From the NCBI GenBank assembly GCA_016213845.1, contig JACQZN010000096.1, positions 1 to 64,000 of the forward strand: a DNA stretch of 64,000 bases, written 5' to 3'. Below, piece after piece: positions 44,735-53,036 of this stretch. The first letter of the stretch is position 1. Every line of letters begins with the position of its first letter. Origin of the DNA: Candidatus Wallbacteria bacterium (GTDB lineage: Bacteria > Muiribacteriota > UBA6191 > JACPRK01). The position numbers and the translations under genes are program-made. The notes under the pieces were generated by a model, which saw nothing but the letters and a program-made list of their open reading frames with translations, was not told the DNA's origin and made no database searches.

Positions 44735-45175
44735 ATGACTGCCCGCGAGCGGGTCGAGCTGACCGAAGCGCCCATCCGCGTCGAGGACGTGACGGCGGAC
44801 ATGGAGGACCGCGCCAGCGGCGCCGTCGTCACGTTCGTCGGCCGGGTCCGGGATCACCACGAGGGGCGCTCGGTTTGTTCGGTCCATTATCACGTTTACG
44901 CCGAGATGGCGCTGCCGGTCATGCAGGCGATCGCGCGGGAGACGCTGGAGCGGTTTCCGATCGCGCGCATCGTCATCCTGCATCGTATCGGCCATCTGCA
45001 GATTGGCGAGGCGAGCGTTCTGGTCGCCGTGGCCAGCGCCCATCGGGACGAGGCCTTCCGGGCGTGCCGCCATGGCATCGACCGCATCAAGGAGGACGTG
45101 CCGATCTGGAAGAAGGAAGTCCTTGCCGACGGCGTGGAGGAATGGGTCGACGCAAGGTGCGGGCACGGGCACTAG
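44735..45175 (+). CDS. moaE: Molybdopterin synthase catalytic subunit
   Basis: 146 aa. The Shine-Dalgarno GGAGGGTGA overlaps the moaD stop. The MoaE hallmarks are present: GAVVTFVGRVRDHHEG, the LHRIGHLQIGEASV strand pair, and the catalytic lysines Lys119 and Lys126 (IKEDVPIWKKE) at the same numbers as in E. coli. With MoaD it converts cyclic pyranopterin monophosphate into molybdopterin, so the organism makes molybdenum or tungsten cofactor enzymes. Confidence 0.95.
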   Translation: MTARERVELTEAPIRVEDVTADMEDRASGAVVTFVGRVRDHHEGRSVCSVHYHVYAEMALPVMQAIARETLERFPIARIVILHRIGHLQIGEASVLVAVASAHRDEAFRACRHGIDRIKEDVPIWKKEVLADGVEEWVDARCGHGH

Positions 45176-45211
45176 GCCCGTTCCGAACTTCTCGGGGATA
45201 CATGCCGTAGA

Positions 45212-45231
45212 GCCGGCTCCCGCGAGCCGGC
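45212..45231. terminator. Bidirectional hairpin between moaE and resC
   Basis: Perfect 8-bp stem GCCGGCTC / GAGCCGGC with a 4-nt loop in the 72-nt convergent gap, followed by a second weaker stem at 45230-45248. There is no T-run, but the position between two stops supports a terminator role. Confidence 0.5.
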
Positions 45232-45247
45232 CCTCGGTGCCGGAGGG

Positions 45248-46876
45248 CTACTCCTGGGCGCGTTTCAGGTAGGCCTTGTAGCTGGTCCAGCTGACGAAGA
45301 GGACGATACCCTCGAAGACGGTCCAGACCCAGACCTGCCAGGGTACATAGGCGGAGGTCTCGCCGCCGGCGTAGCTGTGCAGACCGACCAGGAAGTAGTT
45401 GACGCCGTACCAGCAGAACAGGACGTTCTGCCAGGCCAGGATGGAGGCGACAGCCGTTCCGAAGCCGCCAATGGCATTGACGATCCGCGCGTGCGTGATG
45501 GCCAGATAGCCGAGAAGGCTGATCAGGGCCCAGGTCTCCTTGGGGTCCCAACCCCAGTACCGGCCCCAGGATTGGTTGGCCCAAACGCCGCCCAGGATGG
45601 TGCCGGTCCCGATGAAGAAGACGGTCACCTGAATGGCTTGGTAGAGATACTTCTCGATGTTCTTCAAGGAGGGCGCCGTGCCCTTGTTCCAGACGAATAC
45701 GCCCAGCCAGAGGTGGCCCATCCCCAGGCAGAGCGTTGCCGCTGCGTAGCCCAGCGTGATGGTGAGCACGTGGATGATGAGCCAGTAGTTGGACCGCAGG
45801 ACGGGGACGAGCGGCGAGACGTAGGGGTCGAGGCTGACGAAATCCGAGAGGGTCAGGATGGCGCCACCCAGGAAGGTCGCCGTCAGGCCGAAGTATCGGG
45901 CCCGGTGGACGAGCTCGAAGGTGAGCGCGAAGAGGTTGATTCCGAAGGGGACCCAGAGCATCGTCTCGTAGACGTTGCTGACCGGGGCGCGGCCGCTGAT
46001 CAGGCTGCGCAGGGCGATGCCGTAGGCGTGGATGCCGAATCCCGCGAGGGCCAGGAAGACGGCCAGCTTGTACATCCGGCGCGGCGGTACGGTGCTCGAC
46101 ATCAGGAACGCCAGGAAGGCCAGCACGTAGAGGATGCTCGACTTCTCGAAGGGGCGGAACCGGTGGTACCAGACCTCGCGCTCGATGGTGGTGGCGTTGA
46201 CCAGCTCCGTCTTGGTCATCGCCTTGAGGCGCGCGGCGAGCTCGCCGACGGCACGGTTGAAGCCGGATGCGTCATTGCCGCGGTAGGCCGTGGTCATGGC
46301 GCCGAACGCCTTCTTGACGGCCTCGTCGGAGGCGTCGGAGAGCGCCAACCAGGCGCCAGTCACATCCTTCTCGTTGGGAACCAGCTTCCACCCCTGGCCC
46401 TCCATCTGATTCTCGAGTACGGAGACGCGGTGGTAGAGAAGCACGACCTCTTTCTCGAGCCTGGGGAGCTTGTCGGGATCCTTTCCGGCCTTGCGGATTT
46501 CGTCCATCAGGGCCTGGTACTTGGAGTTGTTGACGATCTCGGCAGCACCCAGAAATTTGACCTCGCGCTTGACGCCCAGCTTCTCCTTGAGCGGCAGGAA
46601 GTCGATGGAGACAAGCGGGACGTCCGTCCACTTGTTGAAGTCAAAGGCAATTTCGAGAAGCAGCTCGACCGGGTCGCGCTTCTGGAAGACCTCGCCGCCG
46701 GTGATGAAGCGGACGGTCTCGCGCGCGTAGGTGTCGAATGGCTTGACGCGGCCGTTGTCGAGCATGGGCAGCCGGGACACGGCTCCGACGTCGATGCCTT
46801 GGGGCGCGCCGGCCACGAAGCCGGGAAGCAAGGCGACTGCAAGCGATACGGAAAGCAGCCAGGATCTCGAATTCAT
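45248..46876 (-). CDS. resC: Cytochrome c biogenesis protein ResC/CcsA-like (System II)
   Basis: 542 aa. ATG 46876 is set by AAGGAG at 7-nt spacing and overlaps the resB stop as ATGA. It has a signal-like first helix and a long extracytoplasmic N-terminal domain of about 230 residues (VSRLPMLDNGRVKPFDTYAR...) before eight or so membrane helices. The heme-handling WWD-type motif WGRYWGWDPKETWALI is intact, with flanking histidines. Together with ResB it exports heme and attaches it to CxxCH apocytochromes. The extended N-terminal domain is typical of CcsA proteins in several non-model phyla. Confidence 0.9.
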   Translation of the reverse strand: MNSRSWLLSVSLAVALLPGFVAGAPQGIDVGAVSRLPMLDNGRVKPFDTYARETVRFITGGEVFQKRDPVELLLEIAFDFNKWTDVPLVSIDFLPLKEKLGVKREVKFLGAAEIVNNSKYQALMDEIRKAGKDPDKLPRLEKEVVLLYHRVSVLENQMEGQGWKLVPNEKDVTGAWLALSDASDEAVKKAFGAMTTAYRGNDASGFNRAVGELAARLKAMTKTELVNATTIEREVWYHRFRPFEKSSILYVLAFLAFLMSSTVPPRRMYKLAVFLALAGFGIHAYGIALRSLISGRAPVSNVYETMLWVPFGINLFALTFELVHRARYFGLTATFLGGAILTLSDFVSLDPYVSPLVPVLRSNYWLIIHVLTITLGYAAATLCLGMGHLWLGVFVWNKGTAPSLKNIEKYLYQAIQVTVFFIGTGTILGGVWANQSWGRYWGWDPKETWALISLLGYLAITHARIVNAIGGFGTAVASILAWQNVLFCWYGVNYFLVGLHSYAGGETSAYVPWQVWVWTVFEGIVLFVSWTSYKAYLKRAQE

Positions 46877-48645
46877 TGCGCCTTCTCCTTCTTCAAGCGC
46901 GCCTGGTCCCAACGAGCCAGGAACGGCTTCGCGTAGAACATCAGGAGCATTCCGATCGTCATGAGGATGTAACCGATGTAGGTGGGCCACTTGCCCGGAT
47001 CACGGGAGACCGAAAGTACGGTGGTGTAGGACTCGCCCGGGATGAAGCTCGACTGGAAGAAGGTGTAGCCCCGGTAGAGAAGCGGCTCGTTCATCGAGAT
47101 GACCAGCTCCTCGTTGCGGCCCAGCTCCTTGTCCTCGAGTTTGACCTTGCTCTCGTAGGTAGCCGATTGCATCGAGCCCGGGTACTTGTCCTCCTTGAAC
47201 TTGAGGAGCTTCAAGGAGAAGGGCACGTCGTAGCGGTCGCCTCGGTAAAGCAGGGTCAGCTTCTTGCCATTGACCGAGAGCTCGCGCTGTTCGCCCCAGG
47301 GGAGCCAGACACCGGCGCCCTCGCCACCGGCGTCGGGGACGAGCTTGACGTGGATGGAGGGGTTTCGGGCCTCGTCACTTGCGTTGACGGCCTTCTGGAC
47401 GACACGAGTGCCCTTCATCAGCTTCTTCACTGTGAAGCCGATGCGGCCGTTCATCAGGTCGAGCCGCTTACCCTCGACGACATCGCCCGAGCCGGCAGGC
47501 TTGCCGCCGACGCGGACGGAGTAGGCCAGCTTCTTCTTGTCGAGCCACCAGAGCGTGAGGCGGTTGTCGGGCTCGTGCGCGCCGGCCTTGAAGTGGTAGC
47601 GAGCCTTGAAGAGCGCCTGCTTCTTTCCGTGCTGGAGGCTGAAATCGGGGTAGTTGGCGAAAGCGATGTCGGGCGTCTTGCCGTCGGGCCCCTCGACCAG
47701 GTAGGCGACAGCCGGGTTCTCCGGCGCTCCGGGGCGGTCGTTGAAGTCCTTGCCGTCCATCGAGAAGTTCCCGAAGGTCTGCCGGATCATGACTTTGAGC
47801 TTCTTGCCACCGATCGTGAACTCCTTGGAGTTTCCGTCCGTGGCTGTAATCTCGACGCTCTCCTTGCCGGCGAGGTCCGAGAGGACGAGGACATTCGGAC
47901 CCGCTGCCGAGGCCGACAGCTCGGCCGGAATGGGGCCGGACGCCTCGGCGAGCCGGATCGTCATGGGGCCCATCGCAATCTCTTCCTTGCCGGAGACGCC
48001 CGCAGCGAGCCATCCGTTGACGTCGGAGCCCATTGCCGTCAGAACGAACTCCACGGCCGGGTTTTCGCCCGCGCCGCCGGGCTCGATCGCCTGCTCGAAC
48101 TCGAGGTCGGGCCAGTACTTGTCCATGACGGCTGTCAAACCTGCCTTGGGCAGATGAGCCGAGACCCAGAGGTCCTTCTGCTTGGAACCGCGGTCGATCG
48201 GGACGAAGAGGGAGACGTTCTCGCCGTCGGGCGCGGTCACGGACAATTTGTCATCGTTGCCGACGAAGTGTTCGCGAGTGGCGTCCTGCGGAATCGTCAT
48301 CTGGCCTTCGATCCCGAAGTTGCGAGTCAGGAAGGCGCCGAGCAGGATGGTGAGTACGCCGAGGTGGGTGACTCCGAAGCCGAAGTAGATCCAGAGCCAG
48401 CGGAAGCGCTTGTAGGTGCCGCCGAGAAGGTTGAGCGTGAAGCCGCCCAGGAAGATGTTGAACCAGACGGCCCTGTAGACCTTCATCTGGACGGCGCCCG
48501 TGCCTTCGCGGCTCTCGATCACGGTGGCGACGGCGAGGATGATCGCCAAGGCCACGAGCAGGAAGATCGTGAACCGGATGGAGCAGACGAACTGGAAAAG
48601 CCGTTTGGAGAGGGGGAGCGTTGCCGGAGTCTGTTCTGAAGCCAT
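46873..48645 (-). CDS. resB: Cytochrome c biogenesis protein ResB (System II)
   Basis: 590 aa. Three membrane helices lie in the N-terminal 120 residues (SIRFTIFLLVALAIILAVAT, FNIFLGGFTLNLLGG, HLGVLTILLGAFL), a large extracytoplasmic beta-rich domain follows, and a last helix near the C-terminus (TYIGYILMTIGMLLMFYAKP). ResB signatures such as YRGYTFFQSSF and FTLNLLGGTYKRF are clear. It is co-translated with resC through a 4-nt overlap. It forms the heme lyase for c-type cytochromes; a CxxCH protein is encoded at 34115. Confidence 0.92.
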   Translation of the reverse strand: MASEQTPATLPLSKRLFQFVCSIRFTIFLLVALAIILAVATVIESREGTGAVQMKVYRAVWFNIFLGGFTLNLLGGTYKRFRWLWIYFGFGVTHLGVLTILLGAFLTRNFGIEGQMTIPQDATREHFVGNDDKLSVTAPDGENVSLFVPIDRGSKQKDLWVSAHLPKAGLTAVMDKYWPDLEFEQAIEPGGAGENPAVEFVLTAMGSDVNGWLAAGVSGKEEIAMGPMTIRLAEASGPIPAELSASAAGPNVLVLSDLAGKESVEITATDGNSKEFTIGGKKLKVMIRQTFGNFSMDGKDFNDRPGAPENPAVAYLVEGPDGKTPDIAFANYPDFSLQHGKKQALFKARYHFKAGAHEPDNRLTLWWLDKKKLAYSVRVGGKPAGSGDVVEGKRLDLMNGRIGFTVKKLMKGTRVVQKAVNASDEARNPSIHVKLVPDAGGEGAGVWLPWGEQRELSVNGKKLTLLYRGDRYDVPFSLKLLKFKEDKYPGSMQSATYESKVKLEDKELGRNEELVISMNEPLLYRGYTFFQSSFIPGESYTTVLSVSRDPGKWPTYIGYILMTIGMLLMFYAKPFLARWDQARLKKEKAQ

Positions 48646-48730
48646 ACGGGCGGCGTGCGCTGCAAAGTCTCGGCCAGCCGGTGAGCCACCATCCGGACTG
48701 GGGACCTGCGTGAAAGGTACGAGGAACCCG

Positions 48731-48739
48731 GTAGGATAG
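48731..48739 (-). promoter_or_regulatory. Extended -10 element upstream of resBC
   Basis: On the minus strand TGC-TATCCT, an extended -10, lies about 86 nt before the resB ATG. No -35 is obvious. The reverse side reads TAGGAT and could serve the plus strand instead. Confidence 0.35.
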
Positions 48740-48992
48740 CACGCGCACGCGCTCAGTGGAAGACGGATGAGAGGCGCGGGAGCGACTCCGGTCCCCGGGG
48801 AAAATGGGGGGGGATGGCGCGTAGCTGCGGTCTCGGGCGGGACATGCCGACCCGGAGCGAGGCCACGGCCGCCGGACTGGGCAGGCCCAGGGAGCAGGCG
48901 GAAGGAGGAGGAATGCGTCCGGAGTTACCGGATGCCGCGCGTCCAATGGAGCGATTGGCTCCGGTGCGGATTGCGCGGTGGCGTGGAAATGC

Positions 48993-49024
48993 TTGACTCT
49001 TCGGTTGGCCCGGTGGCTTATACT
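48993..49024 (+). promoter_or_regulatory. Promoter candidate of the Rrf2 gene
   Basis: TTGACT (48993-48998) and TATACT (49019-49024) are good hexamers but the 20-nt spacing is long; TTATAC (49018-49023) shortens it to 19 nt. The long spacer could be where a regulator such as Rrf2 itself acts. The rest of the 440-nt gap 48646-49086 shows no clear gene except a tiny frame at 48913-48996. Confidence 0.5.
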
Positions 49025-49086
49025 ATCTGCGCAAGTGGACTCAATCAGTCCCGCGTACCTATCACATCCAGCAAGGAGGAACCTAG

Positions 49087-49482
49087 ATGCGTCTCTCGAA
49101 AGGCACCATCTACGCAGTGAACGGCCTCATGGCTCTCGCCGGAATGAAGGCAACCGGCCCCGTCCAGCTCAAGGAGATCGCCAACACGCGGGGCCTGCCC
49201 GCCAACTACCTGGCCAAGATCTTCGGGCAGCTCGCCCGCGCCAAGATCCTCCGCTCCTACCGGGGCGCCCGCCGCGGCTTCATGTTCGCCCGGCCCATCC
49301 AGCAGATTTCGCTCCTGGAGATCTACGAGGCCGTCGAGGGCCCGATGGAGGCCTCCGATTCCGTCCTGGATAGCAAAAAGGGCGGGAAGGCCGGCGAGTC
49401 CAAGTTCTTCAAGCGCTGGGACAAGGCCCTCAAGGCGATCGCCAAGGAGCTGGCCGGCGTCTCCCTGAAAGACCTGGTCTGA
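49087..49482 (+). CDS. Rrf2-family transcriptional regulator without cysteine cluster
   Basis: 131 aa, AAGGAGG at 8-nt spacing. The winged-HTH pattern of Rrf2 proteins is clear: MRLSKGTIYAVNGLMALA, VQLKEIANTRGLPANYLAKI recognition region, and a Gly/Arg-rich wing (RGARRGFMFARP) followed by ISLLEIYEAVEG. The C-terminal part that in IscR, NsrR or RsrR holds three cysteines has none here and is instead Lys-rich, so it does not bind an iron-sulfur cluster in the usual way. It may respond to another ligand. Neighbours are resBC (divergent) and the lipoate cluster. Confidence 0.9.
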   Translation: MRLSKGTIYAVNGLMALAGMKATGPVQLKEIANTRGLPANYLAKIFGQLARAKILRSYRGARRGFMFARPIQQISLLEIYEAVEGPMEASDSVLDSKKGGKAGESKFFKRWDKALKAIAKELAGVSLKDLV

Positions 49483-49513
49483 TCGCATAGCCCCCCGGCA
49501 CGCGATCCCTCGA

Positions 49514-49536
49514 GGCACCGGCCCCGCGCCGGTGCC
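49514..49536 (+). terminator. Hairpin after the Rrf2 gene
   Basis: Perfect 8-bp stem GGCACCGG / CCGGTGCC with a 7-nt loop, 32 nt after the stop and followed by TTCGTCATT. There is only a weak T-tract. Confidence 0.5.
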
Positions 49537-49558
49537 TTCGTCATTCCCCGCGGAAAAT

Positions 49559-49645
49559 CGGAAAGCGAAGAAATCGGGGCAACTCGACTTGCCCCAATTT
49601 TGGAAATTGGGGCAAGTCGAGTTGCCCCGATTTCTTCGCTTTCCG
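49559..49645. repeat. Perfect 42-bp inverted repeat with 3-nt loop
   Basis: Arms 49559-49600 and 49604-49645 are exactly complementary over 42 bp around TGG. It carries a GGGGCAACTCGACTTGCCCC block that is itself palindromic. It is far longer and purer than a terminator needs and has no T-run. It lies between the Rrf2 gene and lpdA. Inferred to be a mobile or RAYT-mobilised palindromic element. Confidence 0.85.
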
Positions 49646-49723
49646 GTGCCTTCTCGCGGAGGCCCCGACTTCGGCGGAGGCCCCGTTTTCCCCGCACCCG
49701 GCTTCCCTACCCGTCGGGTCTCG

Positions 49724-49732
49724 TGGTATACC
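49724..49732 (+). promoter_or_regulatory. Extended -10 element upstream of lpdA
   Basis: TGG-TATACC forms an extended -10, with a weak TTCCCT -35 candidate 18 nt upstream of the -10. It would drive lpdA-lipB-E1alpha-E1beta-transglutaminase-like. Confidence 0.4.
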
Positions 49733-49769
49733 GCCGGGCGCAGGGAGGATGGCCTCCCGAGGAGTGTGC

Positions 49770-51179
49770 ATGGCCATGGGCGAAACCGTGTTCGACCTCG
49801 TCGTCATCGGCGCGGGGCCTGGCGGCTACGTCGCCGCCATTCGCGCTTCCCAGCTCGGGATGAAGGCCGCCATCGTCGAGCGCGACCAGCTCGGCGGCAT
49901 CTGCCTCAACTGGGGCTGCATCCCCAGCAAGTCCCTCCTCAAGGCCGCCGAGGTCTACAGGATGGTCAAGGACGCCTCCGACTTCGGCATCTCTTGCGAC
50001 AACGTCCGCTTCGACTTCGCCAAGGTCATGAAGCGTAGCCGCGACGTCTCCGGACGCATCGTCAAGGGCGTCGAGTTCCTCATGAAGAAGAATGGCATCA
50101 CCGTCTTCCAGGGAACCGGCGCCCTCGAGGCACCCGGCGTCCTCACGGTCGCCCCCCGCGCCGGCGGCCCTCCGCAACGCGTGCGCAGCAAGCGGTTCGT
50201 CATCGCCACGGGCGCCCGGCCGCGCCCCCTCCCCGGCCTCACGGTCGATGGCAAGAACCTCCTCGACAGCACCGGCGCCCTGTCGCTCACGGAGCTCCCA
50301 GCCCGCGCCGTCATCGTCGGCGGCGGCGCCATCGGCATCGAGTTCGCCTACTTCTGGAGCACGTTCGGCTGTAAGGTCACCGTGCTCGAGATGATGCCCC
50401 ACATCCTGCCGCTGGAGGACGACGAGATCGCCGAGACGCTCACGAAATCGCTCGTCAGGAGCGGCATCGACATCATCACCGGGGCCCGCGTGCAGGGCAC
50501 CGCCGTGAAAAAGGGCCAGGTGGAGGTCACCTTCGATCGCGGCAAGGGCGCCGAGGTCGTGAGTGCCGACAAGTGCCTGGTGGCGGTCGGCGTCACGGGC
50601 AACGTGGAGGGGCTGGGCCTGGAGAAGCTGGGCGTCACCGTGGAGCGCGGGTTCGTCAAGACGGGCGACCACTACCGCACGTCCAACCCGGACATCTTCG
50701 CCATCGGCGACGTGAGCGGACCGCCGCTCTTGGCCCACGTCGCCAGCCACGAGGCGATCTGCGCAGTCGAAGGGATGCTGGAGCCGGGCCGGCCACCGCG
50801 CATCGACATCACCAACTTCCCGAGTTGCACGTACTGCCAGCCGCAGGTCGCCAGCGTGGGCCTGACCGAGCGCGCCGCCAAGGAGCAGGGCTACAAGCTG
50901 AAGATCGGCCGCTTCCCCTTCCGGGTGCTCGGCAAGGCCATCGCGGCCGGCGAAACGGAGGGCATGGTGAAGCTCGTCTTCGACGCCAAGTACGGCGAGC
51001 TCCTGGGCGCCCACATCATCGGCCACGCTGCCACCGAGCAGATTCACGAGCTCGGAATCGCCAGGACACTCGAGGCGACCTACAAGGAAATCCTCCACAC
51101 GATCCACGCCCACCCGACGCTCTCGGAAGCGATCATGGAGGCCGCAGGCAATGCCTACGGGGAGGCCGTGCACCTGTGA
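49770..51179 (+). CDS. lpdA: Dihydrolipoamide dehydrogenase (E3)
   Basis: 469 aa. ATG 49770 is preferred over 49749 because GAGGAG lies 5-6 nt before it. FAD-binding GAGPGGY (about 14-20), redox-active disulfide Cys45/Cys50 in GGICLNWGC, NAD-binding GGGAIGIEF and the C-terminal catalytic His/Glu in HAHPTLSE are all present. It reoxidises the dihydrolipoyl arm of E2 with NAD+ in the 2-oxo acid dehydrogenase complex. The next gene (lipB) overlaps its stop by GTGA, placing E3 and lipoate synthesis in one operon. Confidence 0.96.
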   Translation: MAMGETVFDLVVIGAGPGGYVAAIRASQLGMKAAIVERDQLGGICLNWGCIPSKSLLKAAEVYRMVKDASDFGISCDNVRFDFAKVMKRSRDVSGRIVKGVEFLMKKNGITVFQGTGALEAPGVLTVAPRAGGPPQRVRSKRFVIATGARPRPLPGLTVDGKNLLDSTGALSLTELPARAVIVGGGAIGIEFAYFWSTFGCKVTVLEMMPHILPLEDDEIAETLTKSLVRSGIDIITGARVQGTAVKKGQVEVTFDRGKGAEVVSADKCLVAVGVTGNVEGLGLEKLGVTVERGFVKTGDHYRTSNPDIFAIGDVSGPPLLAHVASHEAICAVEGMLEPGRPPRIDITNFPSCTYCQPQVASVGLTERAAKEQGYKLKIGRFPFRVLGKAIAAGETEGMVKLVFDAKYGELLGAHIIGHAATEQIHELGIARTLEATYKEILHTIHAHPTLSEAIMEAAGNAYGEAVHL

Positions 51180-51910
51180 GCGACCCGCTCTTGGTGCTCG
51201 ACCTGGGACGGATCGCCTTCAGGGAATCGTGGGCCCTGCAGCAACGCCTCTTCGAACTGCGCGGCTCGGGCCGGCTCCCCGATACCCTGCTCCTGGCGGA
51301 GCACCCGCCCACCGTGACGCTGGGCCGCTCCGGACGCCGGGAGAACCTGCTGCTCGCAGCCGATGCCTACGCAGGGCGCGGCGTCGAGCTGGTCGAGATC
51401 GACCGTGGCGGGGATGTGACCTACCACGGCCCGGGGCAGCTGGTCGGCTACCCGATCCTCGACCTGTCGAAGCGGCTGCCGGACGTCCACAAGTATGTAC
51501 GGGCCCTCGAGGAAGTCATGCTCCGCGTGCTGGCCGGCTTCGGCATCGAAGGCGCCCGGGTGGCCGGGATGTCAGGCATCTGGTGCGGCAGCGAGAAGGT
51601 CGGCGCCGTCGGCGTGAAGGTCAAGAACTGGATCACGATGCACGGTTTCGCCCTGAACGTGGACCCGCGGCCCGACGGCTTCGAGCTCATCGTCCCGTGC
51701 GGCATCCGAGGAAAGGGCGTGACGAGCCTGGCTCGGCTGCTGGCGCGACCCGTCGACCTTGACGCAGTGCGTCAACCGACGGTCGACGCGTTCGCCGCCG
51801 TCTTCGGCGCCACGCCCGTGAAGGCCACCTGGGCGACGGAGCTAGCCGGTGTCACGCCCTGGCTGCAAGCCGCCAGCGAGCCTGCCGGCCTGCTCGCGGA
51901 GGTGTGCTGA
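51176..51910 (+). CDS. lipB: Octanoyl-[acyl-carrier-protein]-protein N-octanoyltransferase LipB
   Basis: 244 aa from GTG 51176, overlapping the lpdA stop (GTGA). Family motifs are complete: LLLAEHPPTVTLGR, RGGDVTYHGPGQLVGYPILD, and the catalytic Lys141 (SEKVGAVGVKV) and Cys175 (VPCGIRGKGVTSL). It moves octanoyl groups from ACP onto the lipoyl domain lysine, the first step of lipoate assembly, which LipA (57353) completes. E1alpha begins directly after it. Confidence 0.96.
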   Translation: MSDPLLVLDLGRIAFRESWALQQRLFELRGSGRLPDTLLLAEHPPTVTLGRSGRRENLLLAADAYAGRGVELVEIDRGGDVTYHGPGQLVGYPILDLSKRLPDVHKYVRALEEVMLRVLAGFGIEGARVAGMSGIWCGSEKVGAVGVKVKNWITMHGFALNVDPRPDGFELIVPCGIRGKGVTSLARLLARPVDLDAVRQPTVDAFAAVFGATPVKATWATELAGVTPWLQAASEPAGLLAEVC

Positions 51911-51911
51911 C

Positions 51912-53036
51912 TTGCCGGCCGCGAGACGCTCGAGGGCGGCCTCGACCGCTGCCCCTACCCGGCGCTCTGCGCCCGCCGTACGCCGTCCGGGGGCCGCTCA
52001 TCCCCAGCCCGCGGCAGGCTCCCCGCTCGCCGCCCACCCGAGCGGGCCTCCCTTCGGCTTGACCCGCGACCAGCTGCACAGGCTGCTCTACCTGATGCTG
52101 CTCAACCGGGCGTTCGACGACCGGATCTCGACCCTTTACCGCCAGGGCAAGATCTCGGGCGGGGCGTTCGGCAGCCGCGGCCAGGAAGCGTGCTCCGTCG
52201 GAAGCGCCTTCGCCACGCAACCGCAGGACGTGGTCGGCCCGATGATCCGCAACAGCGGCGTCATCCTGACGCGAGGCCTCGACCTGCGCCGCTTCTTCGC
52301 TAACTACCTGGGACGCGCCACCAGCCCCACCGGCGGACGCGACGGAAACACCCACCTGGGCGATCTCTCGCTCGGCATCGTGGCGCCCATCAGCCACCTG
52401 AGCGCCCTGATCCCGGTGCTGGCGGGAGTCGCGCTCGCCTTCAAGCTGCGCGGCGAGAAGCGCGTGGCGATGACCTGGATCGGCGACGGCGGCAGCAGCG
52501 TGGGCGACTTCCACGAGGGGCTGAACATGGCGGGCGTGATGCGCCTGCCGTTCGTGCTGGTGCTCGAGAACAACCAGTACGCCTATTCGACCCCGACGGC
52601 CAGCCAGTGCGCGGCCGCGCGGTTTGCCGACAAGGCCGCCGGCTACGGCATCCCGGGCGTGACCGTCGACGGCAACGACGTGCTGGCGGTCTACTTCGCC
52701 GTGCGGCAGGCCGTCGAGCGCGCCCGCGAGGGCAACGGGCCGACTCTGATCGAAGCGGTCACGATGCGGATGAAAGGCCACGCCGAGCACGACGACGCCG
52801 GCTACGTTCCAAAGGCGCTTGTCGCCGAGTGGGAGAAGCGCGATCCGATCGCCCGGTATCGCCAGTGGCTCGTTGCCCGCAAGCTGATGACGCAGCCCGA
52901 GGAGCACGCGCTCGATTCCCGCGTTGCCCGCGAAATCGACCTGGCCTGCGAGCAAGCGCTCGCCGACCCGTTCCCCGAGGGACCTTCGGCGCTGACCGGC
53001 GTGTATGCGGAGGGAGGTCCAGGTGCGAGCCGCTGA
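51912..53036 (+). CDS. 2-oxo acid dehydrogenase E1 component, alpha subunit
   Basis: 374 aa from TTG 51912. This start is supported by GGAGGTG at 7-nt spacing; the frame extends upstream into lipB. A ~48-residue Arg/Ala/Pro-rich N-terminal extension precedes the catalytic domain. The thiamine diphosphate motif runs from GDGG (191-194) to ENNQYAYS (Asn220/221), with GSRGQEACSVG, GRDGNTHLGD and MRMKGHAEHDD typical of E1alpha. Pyruvate, branched-chain and acetoin types cannot be told apart with certainty; E2 wording leans to the branched-chain/2-oxoglutarate style. Overlaps E1beta by 14 nt. Confidence 0.92.
   Translation: MPAARRSRAASTAAPTRRSAPAVRRPGAAHPQPAAGSPLAAHPSGPPFGLTRDQLHRLLYLMLLNRAFDDRISTLYRQGKISGGAFGSRGQEACSVGSAFATQPQDVVGPMIRNSGVILTRGLDLRRFFANYLGRATSPTGGRDGNTHLGDLSLGIVAPISHLSALIPVLAGVALAFKLRGEKRVAMTWIGDGGSSVGDFHEGLNMAGVMRLPFVLVLENNQYAYSTPTASQCAAARFADKAAGYGIPGVTVDGNDVLAVYFAVRQAVERAREGNGPTLIEAVTMRMKGHAEHDDAGYVPKALVAEWEKRDPIARYRQWLVARKLMTQPEEHALDSRVAREIDLACEQALADPFPEGPSALTGVYAEGGPGASR

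Noticed and set aside
50573-51175. Upstream extension of the LipB frame into lpdA
   Set aside because: The overlap with lpdA is non-homologous; GTG 51176 gives the exact LipB N-terminus.
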